From: DASPWV01 sp046727855
Lineage (GTDB): Bacteria; Acidobacteriota; Vicinamibacteria; Vicinamibacterales; UBA2999
DNA: 37,350 bases
NCBI GenBank assembly: GCA_046727855.1
Contig: JBKPDL010000065.1
Coordinates: 1-37,350 of the forward strand
Direction: 5' to 3'
This document shows positions 15,861 through 22,860 of the stretch, piece after piece. Each line of letters opens with the position of its first letter. Position 1 is the first letter of the stretch. The notes under the pieces are model-generated. The model made no database searches, had not been told where the DNA came from, and was given only the letters and a program-made list of their open reading frames with translations. The position numbers and the translations under genes are program-made.

Positions 15861-16023
15861 CTGCTGAAAATGATCCGCTCGCGTGTGAAAAGGCCCCGTG
15901 CCGCAGTAGGCATCGGTTGGCCCATCGTCTCCGCTGCACGGGATGAAGACGATCGATCGCAGTTGGTTCCGCGCGCGCGCAACCGAACATGCACACGATG
16001 AAGGCAGCGGCGAGCAACCTCAT
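15814..16023 (-). CDS. Doubtful small lipoprotein-like ORF or gene remnant
   Basis: From the ATG at 16023 the frame reads MRLLAAAFIVCMFGCARAEP, a convincing short signal peptide with a lipobox-like MFGC. The rest (about 45 residues, Arg-rich) looks non-coding and runs into the palindrome cluster. The other two frames between 15850 and 15950 contain equally plausible protein-like stretches. This may therefore be a lipoprotein gene broken by frameshift and repeat insertion. Low confidence that it is expressed. Confidence 0.22.
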   Translation of the reverse strand: MRLLAAAFIVCMFGCARAEPTAIDRLHPVQRRRWANRCLLRHGAFSHASGSFSAGRTRAMARVGRRFAR

Positions 16024-16060
16024 CAAAGTGCGCGATCATAGCAGGGACGGAACGGGGCCA

Positions 16061-16196
16061 GTTACAAGTTCAAAGTTCAAAGTGAGTTGGTTAGTTGACA
16101 GTTTAAGTTAATGCGTAAATGGCCGAGAACAGACGCACTTACCAACTTCATCACTCCCTAACCACTTTGAACTTTGAACTTTGAACTTGTAACTTC
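16061..16196. repeat. Inverted repeat built of 7-bp TTCAAAG units
   Basis: The left arm at about 16061-16094 starts GTTACAAGTTCAAAGTTCAA and has two TTCAAAG units. The right arm at about 16159-16193 is its complement with three units (CTTTGAA). The arms enclose roughly 65 nt and the structure ends just before the PHP gene start at 16202. The different unit number in the arms points to slippage after formation of the inverted repeat. Confidence 0.8.
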
Positions 16197-16201
16197 GAGT
16201 T

Positions 16202-17296
16202 GTGGCACCGAGCGACACAAACGCGCGCGTGGGCGCGCTGCTCCGGGATCTCGCTGCGGTCCAGAAGTCGCCGCAAAGCCGCTGGGGTTATAAGCGCGCA
16301 GCATCGGCCATTCTGTCGCTCGAAGAACCGCTCGAAGATCTGCTGCAGCCGGATGGCACGCTGCGCAAAATCCCGGGTATCGGACCCTCATCGTCGCGCG
16401 TGATTCTCGAGTACTTGAAGACCGGCGCGTCGCCGACAGTGGAGCGCGCCGTTGAGGAAAGCTCGCGCTCGAGCGAGGTCATGCGCAGCCGCGAACTGCG
16501 CGGTCACTTTCTCAGCCGATCACAAGTTGCCGCGGCCTTGCGCGATCCGAAGTTGCGGGGTCCGCGCCTCGAGCACTATCGGGGCGATTTGCAGATGCAC
16601 TCCGTCTACAGCGACGGCGGCGACTTGCTCGAAGCGATCGTCGAGGGTTGCCTCGATCGCGGCTGGTCGTACTGCGCGGTTACCGATCACAGCTACGGGC
16701 TTCCAATTGCCGGTGGCGTTCCGATGGACAAGCTCAAACGGCAGCATCGCGAGATCGATGCGCTGAACAAACGATACCGTGGCCGTTTTCGGATGCTGAA
16801 AGGCATCGAGGCGAACATCCTGGCTGACGGTCGCGTGGACATGACGCCCAGCGAACTCCGCACACTCGAGATCATCGTGGCATCCCCACACTCCAAATTG
16901 CGCAGCAGCGACGATCAAACTGCGCGAATGCTCGCCGCGATCTCGACGCCGGGCGTGAACATCCTCGGCCACCCGCGCGGACGAATGTTTGGATCACGTC
17001 CTGGCGTAAATGCCGACTGGGACAAGGTGTTCGCATCGGCGGCGAAGCTCGGTGTCGCGATCGAGATCGACGGCGATCCGGCCCGCCAGGACATCGACTA
17101 CTCGCTCGCACGCCGCGCGCTCCGTGCTGGATGTTTGTTCGCAGTCGACAGCGACGCGCACGCGGTAAGTGAGTTTCACTACACGGAGATCGCACTCGCG
17201 CATGCGCGGCTTGCCGGCGTGCCGCGCGCGAGAGTGATCAATTGCTGGACATTGGAGGAGCTGCTGCAGTGGGCGGAGAAGGCATGGGATCGGTGA
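16202..17296 (+). CDS. HhH + PHP domain protein (PolX-like C-terminal half)
   Basis: 364 aa starting with GTG. Residues 10-75 hold a helix-hairpin-helix region with LRKIPGIGPSSSRVILEYL, as in DNA-binding proteins. Residues 127-360 form a PHP domain with the metal motifs DLQMHSVYSDG, AVTDHS, KGIEANI, SPHS, LGHPRG and DSDAHA. This combination matches the end of bacterial family-X DNA polymerases, whose PHP part is a 3'-5' exonuclease or phosphatase. Here the nucleotidyltransferase domain and its Asp triad are absent, and the usual total of about 570 aa is cut to 364. It could be a stand-alone nuclease or phosphoesterase. It stands alone on the plus strand and is flanked by repeats on both sides. 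Confidence 0.85.
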   Translation: MAPSDTNARVGALLRDLAAVQKSPQSRWGYKRAASAILSLEEPLEDLLQPDGTLRKIPGIGPSSSRVILEYLKTGASPTVERAVEESSRSSEVMRSRELRGHFLSRSQVAAALRDPKLRGPRLEHYRGDLQMHSVYSDGGDLLEAIVEGCLDRGWSYCAVTDHSYGLPIAGGVPMDKLKRQHREIDALNKRYRGRFRMLKGIEANILADGRVDMTPSELRTLEIIVASPHSKLRSSDDQTARMLAAISTPGVNILGHPRGRMFGSRPGVNADWDKVFASAAKLGVAIEIDGDPARQDIDYSLARRALRAGCLFAVDSDAHAVSEFHYTEIALAHARLAGVPRARVINCWTLEELLQWAEKAWDR

Positions 17297-17306
17297 AGGT
17301 TCACAG

Positions 17307-17405
17307 AGCGCGGACCTGAAGGTCCGCGCTCCGTGTCTTCTCGAGATCGTCCTCTTGAACACTATATGTCTTCTTGAACAGGTAGCGCGGAGCTTCAGCT
17401 CCGCG
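17307..17405. repeat. Two compensating palindromes after the PHP gene
   Basis: The palindrome at 17307-17330 has core GCGGACCTGAAGGTCCGC extended on both sides by AGC/GCT. The one at 17386-17405 is CGCGGAGCTTCAGCTCCGCG. In the second, the C-G swap in the left arm is matched in the right arm. Both lie within 110 nt of the PHP stop, so at least the first could end that transcript. The remaining spacer up to 17679 shows no convincing gene on either strand. Confidence 0.85.
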
Positions 17406-17679
17406 ATCACTTCTGCGAGGCCCACGAGCAAGCTCACGACCAATCGCCTCACAGACTCATCCTTTCGCGCAAACGTTCGGCGGTCCGGTCGCGCCCCGCG
17501 ATTAGATGTCGCTCGCGGCGCCATAGATATACAGCGACCACCTCAACCTTTCCAAGGCCGTTAGGCACGGCTTGGTGAATGGTTTTCAATCGTTGTCAAA
17601 AGCCGACGCAGCGATATCAGGCAGGGATATGAGGAGGCTTGGAAGTTCGGCGGGCAGGAAAATCGCGCGACGTGGGACG

Positions 17680-17955
17680 CTAGCGTCGAGTTTGTGTTGA
17701 GACGCTGGGCTCGGTGTCCTCTCCGTCTTCCTGCGCAGGGACCTCCAACGCAGCGGTCACAAAGCGGGCGAGCCAAGGTTCCAAGTCGAATTCGACGCAC
17801 ACGACATCGCCGCTGGAAAGGCGTGAGACCGGCAGACGCAGACCCTCGATGACGTGCTCTATCACGTCGGCTTCGGTGCTCGTATGCTCGACATTCACCA
17901 CGCCTCGCGACAGTGCACACACGGTGCCAGCCGCGACCGGCAAACACAACCACAT
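17680..17955 (-). CDS. Small protein of unknown function next to the AtoE-like gene
   Basis: 91 aa, MWLCLPVAAGTVCALSRGVV at the start and an acidic, Thr-rich end. The middle (ADVIEHVIEGLRLPVSRLSS) is amphipathic. Composition and codon positions look coding, and the frame starts 19 nt after the transporter stop, consistent with the same transcript. I do not recognise a family. An overlapping frame (17561-17953) gives an Arg-rich product and is less likely. Confidence 0.5.
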   Translation of the reverse strand: MWLCLPVAAGTVCALSRGVVNVEHTSTEADVIEHVIEGLRLPVSRLSSGDVVCVEFDLEPWLARFVTAALEVPAQEDGEDTEPSVSTQTRR

Positions 17956-17974
17956 ACCGGCCGGGTTTGGTCTC

Positions 17975-19411
17975 TCACAACGGGTAGGGGAGTGTAAGCC
18001 CGAGGACAGTCACGAGGACTATCACGACTGGCGTGAGCGCGAGGAACACCACGAGCGTATAGCCCATGACATCGCGTGCCCGCAGTCCAAACACCCCGAG
18101 GATCGGAAGCATCCAAAATGGCTGAAGCAGATTGGCCAGCGCCTCGCCCAGATCGTATGCGGCCACCACCCAGCCGAGATGCACCTTCAAGGTGTGCGCC
18201 GCCGCCATCACGTATGGCGCTTCGATGACCCACTTCGATCCGCCAGACGGCACGAACACTCCCAAAACCGCAGAATAAACGGCCACGACGGCAGGGAAGC
18301 TCGTCGCCGTCGAGACATCGACAAACGCACCGGCCAACCTCTCGTTGAGACGCGTGGCCGTAATGATGGCGGCGATGCCGGCATAGAACGGAAACTGCAG
18401 AATCACGCCCCACACAGCCGGTGTCGCCGCCTGCACCGCGACCATCAATCTCGCGGGCGTGCGATGCAGGAGAAACCCGAAAAGCAGAAACGCGAGATTG
18501 ACGATGTTCAGGGTGATGGCGTTCAGTGGCTCGGGTGCGCGGAGAAAGTAGCGAACGAGGTACGAGACGCCGAGCGCGACAACCAGGAGCGATAGCAGCG
18601 GCGAGTGTTCCAGCCGTGCACCCGGAGGTATCGGTCCAACGTGATGCGCGGGCCCGGGAAGCTCGTCCTGTCCCAACTCGATGCCGAGATCACGGGCCGT
18701 GCGAGCCCGACTCGCAGGCGGTGCCGCGAGCCACATCACGGTGGTGACAACGGCGATCTCGACGACGACGGAGAACAGGCTCTGCCAAAGAAAGATCGTG
18801 TCGCGAAACGGGATGATGCCGCCCGGCACGACGCCGCCTGCCGCGACGATGTCGCGGATCTGCGGCTGCAGGGCACCAGGCGTGGCCATTTGCAGCGCTG
18901 CCGACCCGCTCAGCCCCTGCGCCCAGATGCTACCCAGGCCCAGAAAGCTCGCCGCGGCAAGCGCACGATAGTCGGCACCCTCGAGTCGTCGCGCCACTTC
19001 GCGCGCGAGCACAGCACTGAAAATCAGGCTGAAGCCCCAGTTCACCCAGGAACTCACGAGCGCAAAAAACGTGACGAGGGCAACCGCACCGCGCGGCGTC
19101 TTCGGCCAGCTCGCGATCCTGCGGATCACGCGCCGCATCGGCGCCGAGGTGGCGAGTACATGGCCGGTGATGATGATGAGCGACATCTGCAGCGTGAACG
19201 GTATGAGGTCCCAGAAGCCGTTCCCCCAGGCGTCCACGACCTGCAGCAGCGAGGCGGGCGTCGCCGTCAGCGCCGCAACGACGACAACGGCGGTCGCGAG
19301 GAGCGCGAAGATGAAGGCGTCAGGGATCCAGCGCTCCGTCCACGCGGTGAGCGCGAGCGCGATTCTGGCAATGGCGCCTGGCTGGTCGTCACCTAGCAGA
19401 TCAGAGCGCAC
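17975..19411 (-). CDS. Short-chain fatty acid transporter, AtoE family
   Basis: 478 aa starting with GTG. It is highly hydrophobic, with about 11-13 membrane helices. The pattern TFFALVSSWVNWGFSLIFSA followed by ASFLGLGSIWAQGLSGSAAL, and later VFVPSGGSKWVIEAPYVM, is characteristic of the AtoE/TIGR00366 family, whose E. coli member takes up short-chain fatty acids such as butyrate. It would act in the inner membrane. The acyl-CoA ligase gene ends about 190 nt upstream on the same strand, so uptake and activation of a small carboxylic acid may be linked. A long inverted repeat sits between them. Confidence 0.87.
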   Translation of the reverse strand: MRSDLLGDDQPGAIARIALALTAWTERWIPDAFIFALLATAVVVVAALTATPASLLQVVDAWGNGFWDLIPFTLQMSLIIITGHVLATSAPMRRVIRRIASWPKTPRGAVALVTFFALVSSWVNWGFSLIFSAVLAREVARRLEGADYRALAAASFLGLGSIWAQGLSGSAALQMATPGALQPQIRDIVAAGGVVPGGIIPFRDTIFLWQSLFSVVVEIAVVTTVMWLAAPPASRARTARDLGIELGQDELPGPAHHVGPIPPGARLEHSPLLSLLVVALGVSYLVRYFLRAPEPLNAITLNIVNLAFLLFGFLLHRTPARLMVAVQAATPAVWGVILQFPFYAGIAAIITATRLNERLAGAFVDVSTATSFPAVVAVYSAVLGVFVPSGGSKWVIEAPYVMAAAHTLKVHLGWVVAAYDLGEALANLLQPFWMLPILGVFGLRARDVMGYTLVVFLALTPVVIVLVTVLGLTLPYPL

Positions 19412-19452
19412 CGCTGAGACGCCTCTTCATCCTCTCCTCGGTTCCTCGTTCT

Positions 19453-19514
19453 TAGACCGTTATGCGGCCACAGACGTGAATTTTGGACGCGTTGTGGACC
19501 CGCATAACGGTCTA
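19453..19514. repeat. 15-bp perfect inverted repeat between ligase and transporter genes
   Basis: TAGACCGTTATGCGG at 19453-19467 is exactly mirrored by CCGCATAACGGTCTA at 19500-19514, with a 32-nt loop that can partly extend the stem (CCACA / TGTGG). It lies about 40 nt upstream of the transporter start. It could be a leader hairpin, an operator pair or the ends of a tiny mobile remnant. Confidence 0.8.
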
Positions 19515-19546
19515 CGGCGCGCGGAGCGCGCCAAGCCAACAACAAG

Positions 19547-19605
19547 AACTAGCCAGGGGCCGCGGAGTTAGCCGGATATCAAGGGCAGGGCCCTTGGCTA
19601 GTTCC
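19547..19605 (-). terminator. Hairpin at the end of the acyl-CoA ligase gene
   Basis: GAACTAGCCAGGGGCC at 19547-19562 pairs with GGGCCCTTGGCTAGTTC at about 19588-19604, with one mismatch. The ligase stop codon (TAG at 19598-19600) is inside the right arm. There is no T-run, so this is a weak terminator candidate at best. Confidence 0.5.
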
Positions 19606-21190
19606 CAGTTCCGTGCGCCAGTTCGCGCAACTTGAAGCGCTGAATCTTGCCAGTTGCCGTTTTCGGCAATTCCGCAACGAACTCGATCCAGCGCGGCCGC
19701 TTATAGGCGGCGAGCGTCGTCCTTACAAACTCCTGGAGTTGAGCGGCACGCGATGCTGTGCCCTCGATGCCAGCCTGAAGCACGACAAAGGCAAGCGGCT
19801 TGGTCAGACCATCGCGGTCCGCGCGACCGACGACGGCACATTCGCGCACATCAGCGTGCGCGATCAATGCGCTCTCAACCTCGATGGGACTCACCCACTG
19901 CCCTCCGACCTTGAGCATGTCATCGGTGCGGCCGCTGTACCAGTAGAAGCCGTCCTCGTCTTGCGTGTACTTGTCGCCGGTACGAAGCCATCCGCCCTGA
20001 ATCGTGTGCTGCGTCTTCTCGTGCTGATTCCAGTAACACGCGCACACCGAATCGCCTTCGATCCACAAGTTGCCGATCTCGCCGCGCGCAACGGGCCTGC
20101 CCTCATCGTCGAGAATTCTCGCTTCGTAGCCCGGCACGACCAGGCCGCTCGATCCGGGCCGAATGGCGTCCGCACGATTGGAGATGAACATGTGAAGGGC
20201 CTCGGTCGATCCGATGCCGTCGATGATCTGGAGGCCAAAGCGCCGCTCGAACCGTTCGAACAACGCGCGCGGCAGCGCCTCGCCGGCCGAGACGGCCTGG
20301 CGAACGCTGGAGAGATCGAAATCGTGCCCTTCCCGCGTATGCGCCAGCAGCATCGCGTACCCGGTGGGCACCGAAAAGAACAGGGTCGGCCGATGTCGTT
20401 CGATGATTTCGAACACAGCCGACGGCGCCGGCGGCGCCGCCGACAACACGGTCGTCGCGCCAACCGAGAACGGAAAGTACAGTGCGTTGCCGAGTCCGTA
20501 CGCGAAAAACAACTTGGCAGCGCTGAAGCATTTGTCGTTTGCCTGGATGTCGAGAATGCCCTTCCCGAAGAGCTCGGCGCACACGACCATGTCGTGCTGA
20601 AGATGTACGCACGCCTTCGGCACGCCCGTGCTTCCCGATGAATACAACCAGAACGCTGCTTCGTCGCGGCTCGTGGCTTCCGCATCCAGGTGTGGCGATC
20701 CCGAATCGAGCAGATCGCCGAAGGCGATCGTGTCCGAATGGCGATCGGACCCGACCACGACGACGTGCTGGAGCCGCTTCAGCGCCACACGTGGAATTTT
20801 CGCGATTTCAGGTAGCAGCGCCGCGCTGACGATCAGCACCCGCGCGCGAGAGTCGTTCAATACGTAGCGATAGTCGGCGTCCTTCCACAGTGTATTGACA
20901 GGAACCGCGACAGCGCCGATCTTGATGACGCCGAAGAACGCGTACACAAACGCCGGCTCGTCGAGAAGCAGCAACAGGACGCGCTCCTCCCCGCGCACGC
21001 CAAGACGATCGCGAAGCGCCGTGCCAACGCGATTGACGCCCTCGAGCACTTGCGCATAAGTGACGCGTTCGTCGCCGCATTCAATGGCGACGCGATTGCC
21101 GCGGCCCTCGCGGACGTTGCGGTCGACGAAGTAGTCTGCCGCGTTGAATAGTTCCGGAATGCCAAGGTCGGCCGCCGTCGTGACGCTCAC
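19598..21190 (-). CDS. Benzoate-CoA-ligase-family AMP-forming acid:CoA ligase
   Basis: 530 aa, normal length for class I adenylate-forming enzymes. Core motifs are present: LYSSGSTGVPKACVH (ATP loop), DGIGSTEALHMFISN (adenine binding), a GDKYTQDEDGFYWYSGRTDD hinge region followed by KVGGQWVSPIEVE, and the catalytic Lys in PKTATGKIQRFKLR. The opening (FNAADYFVDRNVREGRGNRV) resembles the benzoate/4-hydroxybenzoate-CoA ligase subfamily. It would activate an aromatic or short carboxylic acid with ATP and CoA in the cytoplasm. The substrate is not fixed by sequence alone. The nearby AtoE-like transporter suggests an imported acid. It is separated from the glycan cluster by 345 nt, so it is probably not part of it. 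Confidence 0.88.
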   Translation of the reverse strand: MSVTTAADLGIPELFNAADYFVDRNVREGRGNRVAIECGDERVTYAQVLEGVNRVGTALRDRLGVRGEERVLLLLLDEPAFVYAFFGVIKIGAVAVPVNTLWKDADYRYVLNDSRARVLIVSAALLPEIAKIPRVALKRLQHVVVVGSDRHSDTIAFGDLLDSGSPHLDAEATSRDEAAFWLYSSGSTGVPKACVHLQHDMVVCAELFGKGILDIQANDKCFSAAKLFFAYGLGNALYFPFSVGATTVLSAAPPAPSAVFEIIERHRPTLFFSVPTGYAMLLAHTREGHDFDLSSVRQAVSAGEALPRALFERFERRFGLQIIDGIGSTEALHMFISNRADAIRPGSSGLVVPGYEARILDDEGRPVARGEIGNLWIEGDSVCACYWNQHEKTQHTIQGGWLRTGDKYTQDEDGFYWYSGRTDDMLKVGGQWVSPIEVESALIAHADVRECAVVGRADRDGLTKPLAFVVLQAGIEGTASRAAQLQEFVRTTLAAYKRPRWIEFVAELPKTATGKIQRFKLRELAHGTGN

Positions 21191-21535
21191 GCATCACACG
21201 ATAGTCCGTGAAGGAGGACGAGTGTCAAATCGTCGCGACATGCTTGTACGGCGTCGAGCCGTCTGTCCGTCAGGTGCTTGCGACGCACACCAAAGGCGTC
21301 GCCAATATCGAGTACGAATCGCTCAGTTTCCGGTAAGAGATCAGAGACGTGGTGACGGAGTTGGGCGTCACCCCGCGTTTTTCAGCGGCCTGTTAGTTTA
21401 GGTTAGACGTGAAAGATAAATCGACGGTGACAGCGGGGCACACGACAGCTCACGCACGAAGACAAGCCCTGCTGCTCGGGTGCGGGGAGGATTCGAACGA
21501 CACGGTCGTCGCCATCGAGAGGCGGTCCGCGTGCG
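21191..21535. other. Spacer between the glycan cluster and the ligase gene
   Basis: 345 nt with no convincing complete gene. On the plus strand, an open stretch from a GTG at 21208 reads IVATCLYGVEPSVRQVLA and stops after about 40 codons; it looks protein-like but has no known match. At about 21476-21499 the minus strand reads like the T-loop and 3' acceptor side of a tRNA (TTCGAATCC then TCCCCGCACC), but the rest of a tRNA is missing. This may be a junction where DNA was gained or lost. Confidence 0.4.
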
Positions 21536-22576
21536 TCACGATTGCTCGTGCAGAAGTACAGCGGAGAACAGCAGCGGCGCCATGTGCAGGTGTCGCGTGG
21601 CGCGACGCTTCGCTTGAATGTCGCAGTAGACAGCCTCGACCTGCGTCGCGGTCAATCCGGCCTCGCTTGCTACATCCGCCGCGGAAAGGCCCAGATTGAA
21701 GGCACATAGACAGAGATCCATCTGCCGGTACGGCAACGAAAAGTAGAACTCGTGCTGCCCCTGCGGCAGCGAATAGGTATCGGTGGTTGGCGGGCGGCGC
21801 CGAACGGCGTCTGGAACGCCGAGATGGTCGGCCAGCGCGTAGACCTGGGTTTTGTACAAATGCGCGATTGGCTTCAGGTCAGCCGCGCCGTCGCCGTTTT
21901 TGACAAAAAACCCTTGATCATATTCGAGCCGATTCGGCGTGCCGACGACGGCGAAGCCGCGGCGGTCGGCGTGGTAATACTCCATCATCTTGCGCGTGCG
22001 CTGTTTGAAGCTCGTTGCTGCCACGACCTGCGTGTAGGCATCCGGCGTCAGTCGTGCTTTTCGGATCGATCCATCAGGAGCCTCTGCCACAACAGAGAAC
22101 AAGCGATACCTGTTCGTCTCGACGACGCTTGGCACTACCAGCTTCGCTTTCCAGCGGCCGTTGGAGCCCGTCGATTCATTTCGGTAGTCGGGGATCACGG
22201 ACCGGATCGCCGCGTCTCTCCGCCGATAGCAGCCCGCCGCTTCGAGCGCGGCGGTGATGTCTTCCAGGACCGTCTCAATCCCGAGCGCGTCCGCAACCAG
22301 CCGTCCGAGCTCCAGCGATTCGGCGGCGCTATCGGCCTCGGGCGTGAAGACACCGAGCACGCGATTGTGCCCAAGGGCGCGCACCGAAAGCGCTGCGCAG
22401 ACGCTGCTATCGATGCCTCCCGACAGGCCGATGACGACGCCCCGCCGGCGCAAGTCTGCTGTAACCGCGCGGCGGATGAACTCACAGATCTCAGTCGATA
22501 CTTTTTCGGGATCGATCGCAAGAGCGCGTTGCAGGGCGCTCGTGGAACCGAGCTCGCAGAATTCCTTCGTTATCAT
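21536..22576 (-). CDS. NadE-like NAD(+) synthase-family ATP pyrophosphatase
   Basis: 346 aa. The ATP-pyrophosphatase loop is LSGGIDSSVC (residues 51-60). The region VVGTPNRLEYDQGFFVKNGD followed by GAADLKPIAHLYKTQVYALA follows the NadE pattern (GTxNxxE...GDGaxDixPIxxLYKTxV). No glutaminase domain is attached, so ammonia or a partner must supply nitrogen. At 346 aa it is longer than ordinary ammonia-dependent NadE (about 275), with an insert around residues 120-180. It starts 8 nt after the ACP gene and ends the glycan operon. Ordinary NAD synthesis is possible, but the position suggests amidation of a carboxyl group in the glycan pathway. Both remain open. Confidence 0.85.
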   Translation of the reverse strand: MITKEFCELGSTSALQRALAIDPEKVSTEICEFIRRAVTADLRRRGVVIGLSGGIDSSVCAALSVRALGHNRVLGVFTPEADSAAESLELGRLVADALGIETVLEDITAALEAAGCYRRRDAAIRSVIPDYRNESTGSNGRWKAKLVVPSVVETNRYRLFSVVAEAPDGSIRKARLTPDAYTQVVAATSFKQRTRKMMEYYHADRRGFAVVGTPNRLEYDQGFFVKNGDGAADLKPIAHLYKTQVYALADHLGVPDAVRRRPPTTDTYSLPQGQHEFYFSLPYRQMDLCLCAFNLGLSAADVASEAGLTATQVEAVYCDIQAKRRATRHLHMAPLLFSAVLLHEQS

Positions 22577-22584
22577 TGGCGGGA

Positions 22585-22860
22585 TTACTGCGGCGAACTC
22601 GTGACGTCGTCACGCTGCATCCGAGCCGTCACGTAGGCGCTGATGTTCGCGATGGTTTCGAAATTCTCCGGCAGCAGATCTTGGTCGGGAACGTGAAGCG
22701 CGTAGCGCGATTCCACGAAGTACACGAGCTCCAAGAGGCCTGTCGAGTCCACCACACCGGACTGGATCAGCGATTCATCCACCCCGATGGCCTTGACGTC
22801 TCCGCCGACGGCAAAGTTTTCCACGATGAAGCTATGCAACTCTTGTTGAATCGGGTTCAT
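22585..22860 (-). CDS. Acyl carrier protein
   Basis: 91 aa from the ATG at 22860, which has GAGGAG about 8 nt upstream. A longer in-frame start at 22950 is Arg-rich and unlikely. The phosphopantetheine site is Ser39 in SGVVDSTGLLELVYFVE, followed by the usual acidic helix II. Length and charge are typical of stand-alone carrier proteins. Its first 29 nt overlap the end of the AMP-ligase gene, so the two are translationally coupled and the ligase very likely loads this carrier. It would hold an acyl or aminoacyl thioester in the cytoplasm for modification or transfer. Confidence 0.9.
   Translation of the reverse strand: MNPIQQELHSFIVENFAVGGDVKAIGVDESLIQSGVVDSTGLLELVYFVESRYALHVPDQDLLPENFETIANISAYVTARMQRDDVTSSPQ

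Noticed and set aside
16590..16625. Gln in place of the first His of the PHP motif (DLQMHS) as a sign of inactivity
   Set aside because: As far as I recall, DLQ-type motifs are normal in PolX-related PHP domains, and the other metal residues are intact.
17561..17953. Arg-rich 130-residue minus-strand frame
   Set aside because: It overlaps the better-composed 91-residue frame and has a shadow-like composition.
21476..21499. An intact tRNA gene
   Set aside because: The 5' side of the T-stem does not pair and no anticodon or D arm is found nearby; kept only as a low-interest remnant.
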